A stretch of DNA of 64,000 bases from NCBI RefSeq assembly GCF_041206865.1, contig NZ_JBGEDP010000001.1, forward strand, positions 4,712,001-4,776,000, written 5' to 3'. This DNA comes from Mycobacterium sp. HUMS_12744610. GTDB lineage: Bacteria > Actinomycetota > Actinomycetes > Mycobacteriales > Mycobacteriaceae. Below are positions 32,709 through 43,693 of this stretch, one piece after another. Each line of letters starts with the position of its first letter. Positions within the stretch are counted from its first letter, which is position 1. The notes beneath the pieces were generated by a model that ran no database searches, was not told the origin of the DNA, and worked only from the letters and a program-made list of their open reading frames with translations. Position numbers and translations under genes: made by a program.

Positions 32709-33703
32709 TGCGCAGCCGGCACCTGCGCGTTGGGCGCTCCGGTGCGTGGGCCGGTAGCGTCACACACCGCACGGCCTTCGAAACGACCGTATTCGACGTA
32801 ATGGTCCGCGGGATCGACGCGCGCTTGCATGACATCTGGGTAATGGGACAGATAGTACTTAGGATCGAAGTCTTCGGGAAGCGCCTTGTAGCGCCCTTCG
32901 CGAAATAATGGAATAGACGCAATCTGTTCCGACCACTGGAACTTTTCGGGCTTTTGCAACTGGATAAAAAACTCGTGGCCCACGCTGTCGTGAAAATTAG
33001 CCACATAGAAATTGAGGAGGCCAAACACGCTCAGCCGGCGGAGAAGATTGCAAAATGACCTTGGAGTGAATACCCAACAATGTACGTCCCGGTACTCGCC
33101 AGATTCCAACACCTCAACCGCTACCCTCAGAGCTTCACGTGGATCGCACACGCGTGTCAAGTCGTGTGGGTCGACGTTATCCTGCCAAATTCCGTTGCCG
33201 TTGTGGCTTACTTCATTAGATAGCGCGTCCAGAATCTGTACGGGGGTTGGCATTGTCGCTTCCTGCAGCCATGCACCAATCCAATCGGTTGCGGTAGTAA
33301 GTCCGCGTAGCCGGTCAAAACAATAACGCTTATCTGGTATTGCAAGCGAGAGGATTCCCCCAGGCTCCATGAAACCGTAGATTTCATTGAACCAACCCAG
33401 CGGGTTCGGGATGTGTTCGATCACATGGGAGGCAAGAACGTAGCTGAATCGGCGCGATCCGACTGCATCCTTAACGCCCGAGGGGCCGAAGACGATGTCC
33501 ACACCTTGGATGTTGTCATTTCTGACGAATTGGTCGCCACGATACTTGTCACGCAACTTATCTGTAGGCAAGTGATCGGCATATAAAACGCGCGTACCTT
33601 TCTTGGGCACTATTGGATTATCCAATGGGCCAATTTCCAACCCTTGCTTCTCGAGCTTCAGGTTTTTGGTGAGAATAGCGGCGCGGTCAAAGGACGCGGT
33701 CAT
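32705..33703 (-). CDS. SAM-dependent methyltransferase
   Basis: A 332-residue protein. The methyltransferase domain opens with KQGLEIGPLDNPIVPKKGTR (motif I), then SYVLASHVIEHIPNPLGWFN and FMEPGGILSLAIPDKRYCFD. The C-terminal part ends in a tryptophan-free segment with DFDPKYYLSHYPDVMQARVD and HYVEYGRFEGRAVCD, a short module often found in glycan-locus proteins. It overlaps the next gene by four bases and the upstream glycosyltransferase gene by 17, so it belongs to one operon (38068 to 30054). Confidence 0.85.
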   Translation of the reverse strand: MTASFDRAAILTKNLKLEKQGLEIGPLDNPIVPKKGTRVLYADHLPTDKLRDKYRGDQFVRNDNIQGVDIVFGPSGVKDAVGSRRFSYVLASHVIEHIPNPLGWFNEIYGFMEPGGILSLAIPDKRYCFDRLRGLTTATDWIGAWLQEATMPTPVQILDALSNEVSHNGNGIWQDNVDPHDLTRVCDPREALRVAVEVLESGEYRDVHCWVFTPRSFCNLLRRLSVFGLLNFYVANFHDSVGHEFFIQLQKPEKFQWSEQIASIPLFREGRYKALPEDFDPKYYLSHYPDVMQARVDPADHYVEYGRFEGRAVCDATGPRTGAPNAQVPAAQ

Positions 33704-36700
33704 CGGGGCACTTCCTTAAGTCGCGGGGACTCGAATACGTGATGAAGTCGCCTTGGTCGAGCGAAAGTGCGGGGTGATAATAGGGATCATGGAGTAGCAA
33801 GTCGCCCCAACACGCTCGCATGGCCTCGCATTCCTGATCATAGCGGTGAGACTTAGACGGTGTGAGGTCTGAGCCGCGGGTCAAGGATTCGTAGTGATAG
33901 AGTTCGGCGTTGGGTGTCCATACGTTGCGGTAGCCTTTCCGCGAAAGACGCAGGCAGAAATCTACGTCGTTGAAGGCGACCGCGAAGGATTCGTCGAAGC
34001 CGCGGACGGCCTCGAAACGGTCTCGCTTTATAGCCATGCAGGCTGCGGTGACAGCCGACATTTCCTGAACCAGCTGGGCACGGCATTTGTCGCCGGGGTA
34101 ACCGCGGGGCTTGCGGTGGTAGGCGTGACCCGCCACGCGATGCGCTCCCAGGCCGAGAATGATGCCAGCATGCTGAATATGATCATCCGGGTAGTAGAGC
34201 ATCGCGCCTACAGCCCCCACACCTGGCTGGATCGCCAGTGATACGAGCTCCCTGAGCCAGCCTGCCGTAATGATTTCGGTATCGTCGTTCAGAAACACCA
34301 GAATCTCAAAAGCGCTTTGCTTTGCTGCGGTGTTGTTCAAGCGTGAAAAGTTGAATGGTTCGTCGAAGACGATAACTCGTTGGTGCGGGCGTCGGCCCTC
34401 CCGTTCGAGCAGGTCGATCGTGTCTTGCTCGTCCGATCGGTTGTTGACGATAACGATTTCGTAGTTGCTGTAGTCGGTACGTTCCCGGATGCTGCTTAGG
34501 CAACGCCGCAGGACCTCACCGCCATTCCGGGTCGGGATGATGATCGACACCGACGGTTCCGGCTCCCGAAGCTGGTAAGAAAGGCGCGAGTTGCCGCCTC
34601 GGTCCGGGATGGGTGTGACGCAGGCCTCGACGCCCTGACGTTCGAGGTGGGCGTTGATCGACTTCATAGCCGCAACGTGCGCGTAGCTCTTCTCGCCTGG
34701 TGCGAGGGCTGTTGAACCCGTAATGGCGCGCCAGTGGTAAAGAACCTTAGGAATATGGATAATTTGTTCACGTTTCACACGTTCGATACAGCGCAAAGCC
34801 AGATCGTAATCTTGACTACCCTCCCAACCTTCGCGAAAACCACCAACATCGCGCACCAAGCGACGCGAATAAATTCCGAAGTGGCTGAACATGTTGTGGC
34901 CGCAAAACAGGACAGGGTTCCAGTCCGGCTTGAAATAAGGATCGTAGCGCCTTCCAGTTTCGTCAATTTTGTCTTCATCGGAGTAAATGAGTCGCGCTTC
35001 GGGATGTTGAACTATAGTCTGGGCAACGTGAAACAGAGCGTGCTCGGGCAGCGCATCGTCATGATCGAGCAGGGCTACATAGGTACCGCTCGCTAATTCC
35101 AGTGCACTGTTGGAGGTCGCCGATATATGACCGTTTTCCTTACGGAAGACAACCTTGATCCGATTATCTTTAGCGGCATACTTCTGCAAGACACGCCGCA
35201 CGTGTGGCTTTGTCGAGGCGTCGTCGGCAATGCAGAGTTCCCAGACGCCATAGAGTTGGCTGCGGACGCTGTCCAGGCACGCGCGCAGCCATCGTTCGGG
35301 CGTGTTGTAGACCGGTAAAATGATGGATATCAGCGGCCGTTCTTCCATTGCGTCAATATCGGCTCTGATCTGTGCACGCAAGCTGTCGTCCAAAGTGTCG
35401 TAGGACTTGATCCACTCGGAATAGTCCGTTCCCTCATGCGTGTTGCGGTACAGATTCTTGAGCGCACCCCTCGGGCCGCGGTGCAGTGCCACGTAGACCT
35501 CGTGCACGCTTCGCAGCCATGTTTCGTCCCGGGCCTCCTGCGGACTGATGCGGCGAATATGCACGCTGCCTAACAGGAATTCGCTAACATCAGAGCTGTC
35601 GCTGGGGTCGAGACGCAATGCGTATATGGGACGTTCGACCTTGATGAGCACCCGATGATGGGTGGTGTTGTCGGCAAGTACAAGTATGTCGCTGTCTTGC
35701 TCTCGAAAGCCATCACCATGGTCGCGGTACAGCTTTGGACGACTTAACCGGCCTGCGGTCGACCGGAGCGCCACGCTCAGCACATACCAGCCGGGATGTA
35801 TGGGAGTAGAGCCGGGCGGCAGATGCAGTTGGAAACTAGGGTCAATGCCGGTGGTCGACCAAATCTGGACATCGTGGAACGGCAGCTGAGCAACCGGTTT
35901 CACGTCAACGATCGGTATCGTCGATAGGCGTATATCGGACAATCCGTGTTTCAGAGGTCGCGCGGCTTTACTCGGGTACGCCGAGCGTGTGATCTTGGAG
36001 ACCAATTGTGTCTGTGCTGGGATCTGTTGGTCCTGCTGCCTGAGGTTGGAGAGCGGTTGGATGCAGAGCACCTCGTCGAGAGTGGCAGTACATGGCTTGG
36101 TGGCGTGCGGACCGGCGGCAAGGCGGGTGGTGGCTGGGTTAAGGCGGGTTGTGTCGAACATTGCTGGGCCGTGGGCCAAGATTTCGGTGAAGACGTAGCG
36201 GCCCGCGTCGGGTGTTCGGTGCGCTAGGTCCTCGACCGCGGTGGTGCCGGTGAGGGTGATGGCGTCCTCAAAGTTGATGCCGACCTGGACTACCTGTGGT
36301 TGGGCTTTCAGTACCGCGGTGAGGCGGCTGATGAGATTTTCGGGGGCGAAGAACTGCCAACCTTGGCCTAGATGTAGCCAAAACCGTCCGTCTACTTGGG
36401 TGTGAAGCTGTGCTAGTTCGGTTCCTGGTCGGCTGGTGGATCTGCGGCGGATGAACTCGAGGAATCCGTAACGTCGCTTCAGTGAGGCGCGGTCAGGCGC
36501 CGAGAGGCCGGTGTCAAGGACCAGGAAGCGCCCGACCCGTGACACGTCGAGGCAGGAGTTCAGGAACGAGTTCAGTGTTTGCTCGGTAGTTTGGCGGTCT
36601 GGTCCGGCGATGAGGGTGACGGTGATCTCCGCATCGCCCGGTTCAGCGACCAGCAACTGCACCACGGCTTCGGGATATGGTGAGGCCGCCTCGAGCATGG

Positions 36701-36827
36701 CCGGTACTGAGAAGTCGCGGTTAGTCGCGATACGTTGCCGGTCGCAGTCGGGGATGTCAGGGCGGGCGACTAGGCGTCGGCACAGCGCGAACGCCTCGGC
36801 GTGTTTACCGATCCAGGCTGCGCACAC
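33687..36827 (-). CDS. Large glycosyltransferase: GT-A-like module plus two GT2 domains
   Basis: 1046 residues in this frame. Residues 1-260 are the GT-A-like module shared by four local proteins (AEITVTLIAGPDRQTTEQTL, GRFWLHLGQGWQFFAPENLI). About 300-480 is a variable linker-like region. The first GT2 domain (~500-740) has LISIILPVYNTPERWLRACL and TYVALLDHDDALPEHAL. The second (~765-1020) has SVSIIIPTRNGGEVLRRCLS and EILVFLNDDTEIITAGWLRE. Such double-GT2 proteins build rhamnan or O-antigen-like chains. The N-terminal frame is joined to the ORF at 36770-38068 if one G is added near 36873, giving 1460 residues. As it stands the protein would need an internal start. Confidence 0.8.
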   Translation of the reverse strand: MCAAWIGKHAEAFALCRRLVARPDIPDCDRQRIATNRDFSVPAMLEAASPYPEAVVQLLVAEPGDAEITVTLIAGPDRQTTEQTLNSFLNSCLDVSRVGRFLVLDTGLSAPDRASLKRRYGFLEFIRRRSTSRPGTELAQLHTQVDGRFWLHLGQGWQFFAPENLISRLTAVLKAQPQVVQVGINFEDAITLTGTTAVEDLAHRTPDAGRYVFTEILAHGPAMFDTTRLNPATTRLAAGPHATKPCTATLDEVLCIQPLSNLRQQDQQIPAQTQLVSKITRSAYPSKAARPLKHGLSDIRLSTIPIVDVKPVAQLPFHDVQIWSTTGIDPSFQLHLPPGSTPIHPGWYVLSVALRSTAGRLSRPKLYRDHGDGFREQDSDILVLADNTTHHRVLIKVERPIYALRLDPSDSSDVSEFLLGSVHIRRISPQEARDETWLRSVHEVYVALHRGPRGALKNLYRNTHEGTDYSEWIKSYDTLDDSLRAQIRADIDAMEERPLISIILPVYNTPERWLRACLDSVRSQLYGVWELCIADDASTKPHVRRVLQKYAAKDNRIKVVFRKENGHISATSNSALELASGTYVALLDHDDALPEHALFHVAQTIVQHPEARLIYSDEDKIDETGRRYDPYFKPDWNPVLFCGHNMFSHFGIYSRRLVRDVGGFREGWEGSQDYDLALRCIERVKREQIIHIPKVLYHWRAITGSTALAPGEKSYAHVAAMKSINAHLERQGVEACVTPIPDRGGNSRLSYQLREPEPSVSIIIPTRNGGEVLRRCLSSIRERTDYSNYEIVIVNNRSDEQDTIDLLEREGRRPHQRVIVFDEPFNFSRLNNTAAKQSAFEILVFLNDDTEIITAGWLRELVSLAIQPGVGAVGAMLYYPDDHIQHAGIILGLGAHRVAGHAYHRKPRGYPGDKCRAQLVQEMSAVTAACMAIKRDRFEAVRGFDESFAVAFNDVDFCLRLSRKGYRNVWTPNAELYHYESLTRGSDLTPSKSHRYDQECEAMRACWGDLLLHDPYYHPALSLDQGDFITYSSPRDLRKCPDDRVL

Positions 36828-38068
36828 CGCCTGCTCATCGAGCGCGCGCCAAGCGTAAATCTCGGCGAAGTATCCCAGACGAAGAGGTCCTCTCCGGGGA
36901 ATGGGATTTCGGCCGCCTGCTGGGCAAGCAGGTAACCAAGTCGGTAGCGTTGGTCGAGGCGGTATCGAACGGCGATGGCGTGGAGGGCTTCGGCGCGGGT
37001 CGGGCGGAAAAACCAGGCGCGCAGGTAGGTGTCTTCAACGTCTGGCCACGGTTCGTCGAGTTCCGCCATCGAGGCCGCCAACCGCAACAGTGCCCAGTAG
37101 ACCTCCTCGTCATTGCCGCCCATCTCGATACGTCGCGCACACCAGTTACGAGCGTTGGCGAAATCGCCTATCTGGAAATAGGTCTCGGCGAGGAATAAGA
37201 CCGACCGTGCATCCTCGGGATTGCGTTGGAACTCGGCTAGCAACCGATCGCGTTCCTGCTCTGACGTATGCCTGAGCAGGTGCATCCGTTCAACGGTGTT
37301 CTGCTCGTCGAATTCACGGAATAGCGATGTCGCGAACTCAGTGGCCAGCGAAGCCAAATCCGAAGATTGACCTAGCGTTCTACGGGCAGAGACGACCTTC
37401 AGGTGGTCGTCGAGGGCGGGCTGCAGGATCGGCCAGATGCGGGAGCGTACGGTGTCGTCAGGCACCTGGATGATCGCCTTCTGTAGGTGATGGAAAGCAC
37501 GAATCTGCAGCGTCGCCCGCAGCCTGGTACTGCCGATCATCGTCGCCAACATGAGCGGGAAAAGCCTGTCGTTGATGGCGATCGACCGGCCGCCCGGCGT
37601 GCCGTCCAGGATCTCGCGATCGGCCGTGACCGCGGTGAGGAGGCTTTCCACCTCCGCCTCAGACAATCCAGCACGGCAGTATTCGGTCCAGGTGGTAACG
37701 AGAGACCGGTACTGCGCATCGGTTAGTCCGGCCTGAAGGGCCTTAATGATGAGCCGACCCGGTGGAAAGTGGACTCGGCGGAAAACCCCGAAGGCAAGGA
37801 GCAGGACCGCCGGGTCAGATGGCCCTGTAGCGTCGACAATATCGGCCATCACTGCGGCTGCGCCCGCGATGTCCCCGGCGTTCATGAGATTCCGGAGATT
37901 CCGGGTCAGCTCTGCGTAACGGTGGACCGGACTCGGCTTAACTCGAAGCTCGTCGCTTACGAGGAACTCCGCCTCAGAATTGCCCGACTCGCTACCGCGC
38001 TGAGGTGTGTTTGAGTTAACGAGCCATGCGTCGCTGGAAATATCCAACCAGATCCTGGGCGTGCTCAT
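36770..38068 (-). CDS. N-terminal part of the large glycosyltransferase (frameshifted)
   Basis: 432 residues. Residues 1-230 are an all-helical region not recognised (AELTRNLRNLMNAGDIAGAA, LSEAEVESLLTAVTADREIL). Residues 240-390 are the TPR-like segment seen in the sister proteins (RNPEDARSVLFLAETYFQIG, EEVYWALLRLAASMAELDEP). After GEDLFVWD the frame is wrong; the other frame gives YFAEIYAWRALDEQAVCAAW and continues into the ORF at 33687-36827. A missing G in a GGGG run near 36873 explains it. Real mutation or sequencing error cannot be told apart here. Confidence 0.75.
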   Translation of the reverse strand: MSTPRIWLDISSDAWLVNSNTPQRGSESGNSEAEFLVSDELRVKPSPVHRYAELTRNLRNLMNAGDIAGAAAVMADIVDATGPSDPAVLLLAFGVFRRVHFPPGRLIIKALQAGLTDAQYRSLVTTWTEYCRAGLSEAEVESLLTAVTADREILDGTPGGRSIAINDRLFPLMLATMIGSTRLRATLQIRAFHHLQKAIIQVPDDTVRSRIWPILQPALDDHLKVVSARRTLGQSSDLASLATEFATSLFREFDEQNTVERMHLLRHTSEQERDRLLAEFQRNPEDARSVLFLAETYFQIGDFANARNWCARRIEMGGNDEEVYWALLRLAASMAELDEPWPDVEDTYLRAWFFRPTRAEALHAIAVRYRLDQRYRLGYLLAQQAAEIPFPGEDLFVWDTSPRFTLGARSMSRRCAQPGSVNTPRRSRCADA

Positions 38069-38335
38069 CGGTTCTCTCCAGGGTGTGCACCGTCGTTGAG
38101 TCGACAGTATGCGATGCGGTTCTCTTGTACTTGAGCCAGTCCGTTGCGGCGTTGGGTGCGTATGGCATCACCTCGTCCTTCGTTTTCGTCGTTGGGAGTC
38201 ACGGACTGCAGGGCGGCATGCAGCCTGATGCCGTTGTATTCGGTTCGCGCGAGGTGGAGTTCGCCATCCGAACAGCCCTCTCGCGGAACTCCCGGTCGTA
38301 CTTCTTCCTTTTCACTGACACGGCTACTCCTTATA
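38065..38335 (-). pseudogene. Internally deleted IS3-type element
   Basis: The reverse strand holds the start of an orfA (VSVKRKKYDREFRERAVRMA in one frame) fused directly to the end of an orfB (ARTEYNGIRLHAALQSVTPN then DENEGRGDAIRTQRRNGLAQ) in another. The middle of the element is missing. The scar lies between the two glycosyltransferase genes, immediately beyond the inverted-repeat arm 2. Confidence 0.65.
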
Positions 38336-38366
38336 GCTGATGCCTCCACGGTCTGGGGGAATGCCA

Positions 38367-40586
38367 TTAGTTGCAGGGACCTGAGATGCAGTGCACTTCG
38401 TCGAGGCTGGCGGTGCGCGGCGCGGCGCGGGTTGCCGGTCGGCCGAGTTGGGGGTTTGTATCGGAGCCGCTGGGTTGGGCACAGCGGGCTTGATCCAGGC
38501 GTGTGGTGTCGAACATCGCTGGGCCAGTGGCCATCGCCTCGGTGAGCAGGTAGCGGCCGGCATCGGGTGCCCGGCGCACCGCGTGTTCGGCGGCGCAAGC
38601 GCCGGTCAGCGTTACGGCGTCGGCGAAGTTGATGCCGACTTGAAACACCTGTGGTTCGGCGTCGAGGACCGCGGTCAGGCGGGTGATGTAGTTCTCGGGG
38701 GCAAAAAACCGCCAGCCCGCACCCAGGTGCAGCCAGAACCGTCCGTGGATCTGTTCGCGCAGCTGCGCCAGCTGGGGTGCGGGCTTGGCGCTGGATCGGC
38801 GACGGGCGAAGGTGAGAAACCCGTAACGTCTCCGCAGTTTCGCGCGGTCGGGCGCGGACAGGCCGGCATCGAGTACCAGGAAGCGCCCGACCCGCGACAC
38901 ATCCAGGCAGCAATTCAGAAACGAGTCGAGGGTTTGCTCGGTGGTTTGGCGGTCCGGTCCGGCGATCAGGCTGACGGTGACCTCGCCGTGAGCGGGACCG
39001 GCGGCCAGGGACGCCGCCAGGGCTTCGGGGTACGGTGCGGCCGCCTCGATCATGGCCGGTACCGAAAAATCGCGGTTGGCCGCAATCCGTTGCCGATCCG
39101 GCTCGGGCAGATCGGAGCGGGCCACCAGCCGCCGGCACAGTGTGAACGCCTCGGCGTGCCGACCGATCCAGGAAGCGCACACCGCGAGCTCATCAGTGGC
39201 GCGCCACGCGTAGACGTCGGCGTATCTGGGGACAAAGAGGTCCTCTTCGGGAAAGGGGATTTCGGCGGCGCGCCGGGCAAATTGGTAACCGAGCGAGTAG
39301 CGCTGCTCACCGCGACACCGAAAGGCGATGGCGTGCAACGCCTCGGCGCGGGTCGGTCGAAACTCCCACGCCTTGAGGTAGGCATCCTGAACATCTGGCC
39401 ACGGCTCACCGAGTTCGGCCATCGACTCCGCGAGCCGATACATCGCCCAGTAGGTCTCCTCGTCGCAGCCACCCATCTCGACCCGCCGCTCACACCACCG
39501 GCGCGCGTTGAGGAAATCCTCCATACGGAAGTAGGTCTCGGCCAGGAAAAAAACCGACCGCCCATCCTCAGGATCGCGTTTCACCTTACCTAGCAACCAA
39601 TCGCACTCCTGCGCAGACTTATGCTTGAACAGGTTGAAGGTCAACAGTTGGCGTTCGCGGAGATTTGCACTGTGGGCTTGGTTTTCGCGGCGCACATCGA
39701 GGCACGGGCCGTCCCGCGCGGCGCTCCGGTGGGTGGCCCCCTCGCGGCCTTCCGCCAGCGCACGGTCCACGATCGCGGCCTGGTCGCGAGCCGAGAAAGC
39801 CTGGTAGCCCCGCTCCGCGAGCTCGCGTCGCGCGCGCTCGTCGCCAACAAGTTCCACACAGCGATCGACCAGTCCGTCGTAGTCCGCGAACGCGACGCCC
39901 GACTGCAGGTCGCGCTCCAATGTCGGATCAGCACCCCGCTCGGAGACCACCGCGCGCCGATTGGCCAGTAGATAGGAAACACGCGTGATTTCGAAGATCT
40001 TCGCGTCCCAGTAATGGACGTTGAGGACGATCTTCGAGCGGGCGATCCAGGCATCGCGGCGCGCGCCGTAGGCGCCCGTTAGCCATTTGACGCGAAGACC
40101 ACGGTCGTGCAGATCCCGGAGAACGGCGTAGCGGCGCCCGTTGAGCGCGCCGTAGAAAAGGACGTCGATGTCCTCGGGGGCCGGGGCGATCCGGGTCAGC
40201 TCGGAGACGTATCCGATCGGCACGTAGATGGGCCGGGGCAGGCCCATAGCAGCGAGCCGCTCGATGTTGGCTTGACTGTAATCCCACGCCGGGTAGCGCC
40301 GGAAAAGGTCGACGAATTCCGGCATTGCCATCCACGGCAAGTCGTCGCCCAATTGCTCGAGGTTGTAGAAGATGGGGTTCTTGGGCAGCTCCAAGCCGTA
40401 CTGGACGAGGAGATTTCCGCCCAGCACGATGGTGCGGCGATCGTCGAAGTCCAGGCGGTTGGTCAACACCGAATCATGGCCAAGCGCCACAAGAGCATGG
40501 TGCACCGCCTCGGCAACCTCGTTGAAAGCGCCGCCGCTGAGATCATGATGGGAGGGAGGTGACACAATCGCGACGGCGAAACGCAT
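38367..40586 (-). CDS. Modular glycosyltransferase: CgeB-like GT + TPR + GT-A-like domain
   Basis: A 739-residue sister of the protein at 23498-25729, with the same three modules: MRFAVAIVSPPSHHDLSGGA and DIDVLFYGALNGRRYAVLRD (GT-B-like), DGRSVFFLAETYFRMEDFLN (TPR-like), and the GT-A-like C-terminus. The N-terminal halves differ by about a fifth of residues, while the last ~277 residues are essentially identical because of the 833-bp repeat. The last residues differ (GPCN here, GLHLYTQLPQI in the sister). The ATG at 40586 is the only suitable start. The gene faces its sister across 12.7 kb. Confidence 0.82.
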   Translation of the reverse strand: MRFAVAIVSPPSHHDLSGGAFNEVAEAVHHALVALGHDSVLTNRLDFDDRRTIVLGGNLLVQYGLELPKNPIFYNLEQLGDDLPWMAMPEFVDLFRRYPAWDYSQANIERLAAMGLPRPIYVPIGYVSELTRIAPAPEDIDVLFYGALNGRRYAVLRDLHDRGLRVKWLTGAYGARRDAWIARSKIVLNVHYWDAKIFEITRVSYLLANRRAVVSERGADPTLERDLQSGVAFADYDGLVDRCVELVGDERARRELAERGYQAFSARDQAAIVDRALAEGREGATHRSAARDGPCLDVRRENQAHSANLRERQLLTFNLFKHKSAQECDWLLGKVKRDPEDGRSVFFLAETYFRMEDFLNARRWCERRVEMGGCDEETYWAMYRLAESMAELGEPWPDVQDAYLKAWEFRPTRAEALHAIAFRCRGEQRYSLGYQFARRAAEIPFPEEDLFVPRYADVYAWRATDELAVCASWIGRHAEAFTLCRRLVARSDLPEPDRQRIAANRDFSVPAMIEAAAPYPEALAASLAAGPAHGEVTVSLIAGPDRQTTEQTLDSFLNCCLDVSRVGRFLVLDAGLSAPDRAKLRRRYGFLTFARRRSSAKPAPQLAQLREQIHGRFWLHLGAGWRFFAPENYITRLTAVLDAEPQVFQVGINFADAVTLTGACAAEHAVRRAPDAGRYLLTEAMATGPAMFDTTRLDQARCAQPSGSDTNPQLGRPATRAAPRTASLDEVHCISGPCN
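38380..39212 (-). repeat. 833-bp inverted repeat, arm 2
   Basis: The inverse copy of 24863-25695. Both arms lie inside open reading frames and end at the same codons, so recombination between them would keep both glycosyltransferase genes open while inverting the 12.7 kb between. Confidence 0.9.
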
Positions 40587-40732
40587 GGCTGCAAAGTACA
40601 ACAACAGGATTGGGGTGAGCTGCCTTTTAGCCAGCGAAGATGGCCGCACGCACTCAGTCCGCATCATGGACCGACGACACCGCTGTTTTGAGTCTGACTG
40701 CGGCGCAGAACCGTTGCGCCCCAAATCCCCTA

Positions 40733-41704
40733 GGGCGTGTCTCCCAATTTTTCGACTGTTGACCAGCCAGGATTGGCTGGTGACGCGGATTGGTGTGATT
40801 TCTGACGAGTTCTGGGCGGTGGTTGAGCCGTTGATGCCTTCGCATGAGGGCAAGCGGGGCCGGAGGTTTGGTGATCACCGGTTGATTTTGGAGGGGATTG
40901 CCTGGCGGTTTCGCACGGGATGCCCGTGGCGGGACCTGCCCGCTGATTTCGGGCCATGGAAAACGGTGTGGAAGCGTCATCACCGATGGTCGCTGGATGG
41001 CACCTATGACGTGATGTTTGCTCAGGTGGCGCACGCCTTCGGGTTCGACGCCGAGATGGCCGGCGATATCGAGAAGCTGTTGTCGGTGGATTCGACGAAC
41101 GTACGGGCGCATCAACATTCGGCGGGTGCCCGGTCGGACACGCTGGCAAAAGGGGGCCCTGTCGAATTACAAGAAATCCGCCGATGAACCCGACGACCAT
41201 GCAATTGGGCGTTCGCGAGGCGGGCTGACCACCAAGATCCACACCCTGACCGATCAGCGCGAAGCTGTTGTCGCGGTCCGGTTGACCGCTGGCCAGGCCG
41301 GCGACAATCCGCAGTTGCTGCCTTTGCTCGACGACTACGACCACGCCTGCGCTGAGCACGGTGTGACCGGTGGCGACTTCCGATTGCTCGCCGACAAGGC
41401 GTATTCACACCCGAGCACGCGCACCGAATTACGTTCCCGAAGAATCAAGCACACGATTCCCGAACGCAAAGACCAGATCGCCCGGCGCAAGGCCAAGGGA
41501 TCGGCCGGGGGTCGCCCACCGGCGTTCGACGCCGAGCTCTACGGTCTGCGCAACACCGTCGAACGAGGCTACAACCGGCTCAAGCAATGGCGCGGTATCG
41601 CGACCCGCTACGACAAATACGCCCTGACCTACCTCGGCGGTGTCCTATTGGCCTGCGCCGTAATCCATTCCCGCGTCGGAAACAACCAATTGGGAGACAC
41701 GCCC
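40733..41704 (+). mobile_element. IS5-family (IS427-like) insertion sequence
   Basis: A 972-bp element with perfect inverted ends GGGCGTGTCTCCCAATT. It is flanked by TA (40731-40732 and 41705-41706), and a wider CTAG is present at both junctions. It lies just upstream of the glycosyltransferase gene at 40586, in the promoter region. Confidence 0.92.
40780..41187 (+). CDS. IS5-family transposase, upstream frame
   Basis: GTG-started 135-residue frame: TRIGVISDEFWAVVEPLMPS, GRRFGDHRLILEGIAWRFRT, GCPWRDLPADFGPWKTVWKR and KLLSVDSTNVRAHQHSAGAR, which contains the first catalytic Asp. It runs out after an AAAAGGGGG run near 41150, where a +1 shift leads into the downstream frame. Two-frame IS5 elements of the IS427 group commonly make one fused transposase this way. 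Confidence 0.85.
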   Translation: MTRIGVISDEFWAVVEPLMPSHEGKRGRRFGDHRLILEGIAWRFRTGCPWRDLPADFGPWKTVWKRHHRWSLDGTYDVMFAQVAHAFGFDAEMAGDIEKLLSVDSTNVRAHQHSAGARSDTLAKGGPVELQEIRR

Positions 41705-41707
41705 TAG
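41144..41707 (+). CDS. IS5-family transposase, downstream frame
   Basis: In this frame the protein continues QKGALSNYKKSADEPDDHAI, GRSRGGLTTKIHTLTDQREA, FRLLADKAYSHPSTRTELRS (second Asp) and YGLRNTVERGYNRLKQWRGI (Glu). The stop TAG at 41705-41707 is formed by the target duplication right after the terminal repeat. Expected to be expressed only after frameshifting at the A/G run near 41147-41156. Confidence 0.85.
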   Translation, partial: WQKGALSNYKKSADEPDDHAIGRSRGGLTTKIHTLTDQREAVVAVRLTAGQAGDNPQLLPLLDDYDHACAEHGVTGGDFRLLADKAYSHPSTRTELRSRRIKHTIPERKDQIARRKAKGSAGGRPPAFDAELYGLRNTVERGYNRLKQWRGIATRYDKYALTYLGGVLLACAVIHSRVGNNQLGDTP

Positions 41708-43473
<1,766 letters not shown>

Positions 43474-43693
43474 GACCGCCTCGAGCAGGGTTGGTTCCTC
43501 GAGTGCCGCTTTGAGCTGAGCGCGCGGTGTCGAAAACTGCTGGACCGCTGACCATCTCATCGGTTAGAACGTAGCGGCTGCGTCGGGTGCGTGGGCGCTC
43601 CTCGTGTTCGGCCGCGCAGGTTGACCGCATCGGCGAAGTTTATTCCCGGGGCTGATATTGATAGCTATCGAACACCGCCGGACTCCGATCCGG

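Noticed and set aside
38065..39180. Reverse-strand 371-residue ORF overlapping the glycosyltransferase
   Set aside because: It is the alternative frame of the 833-bp repeat joined to an IS remnant; the 38367-40586 frame has conserved domains.
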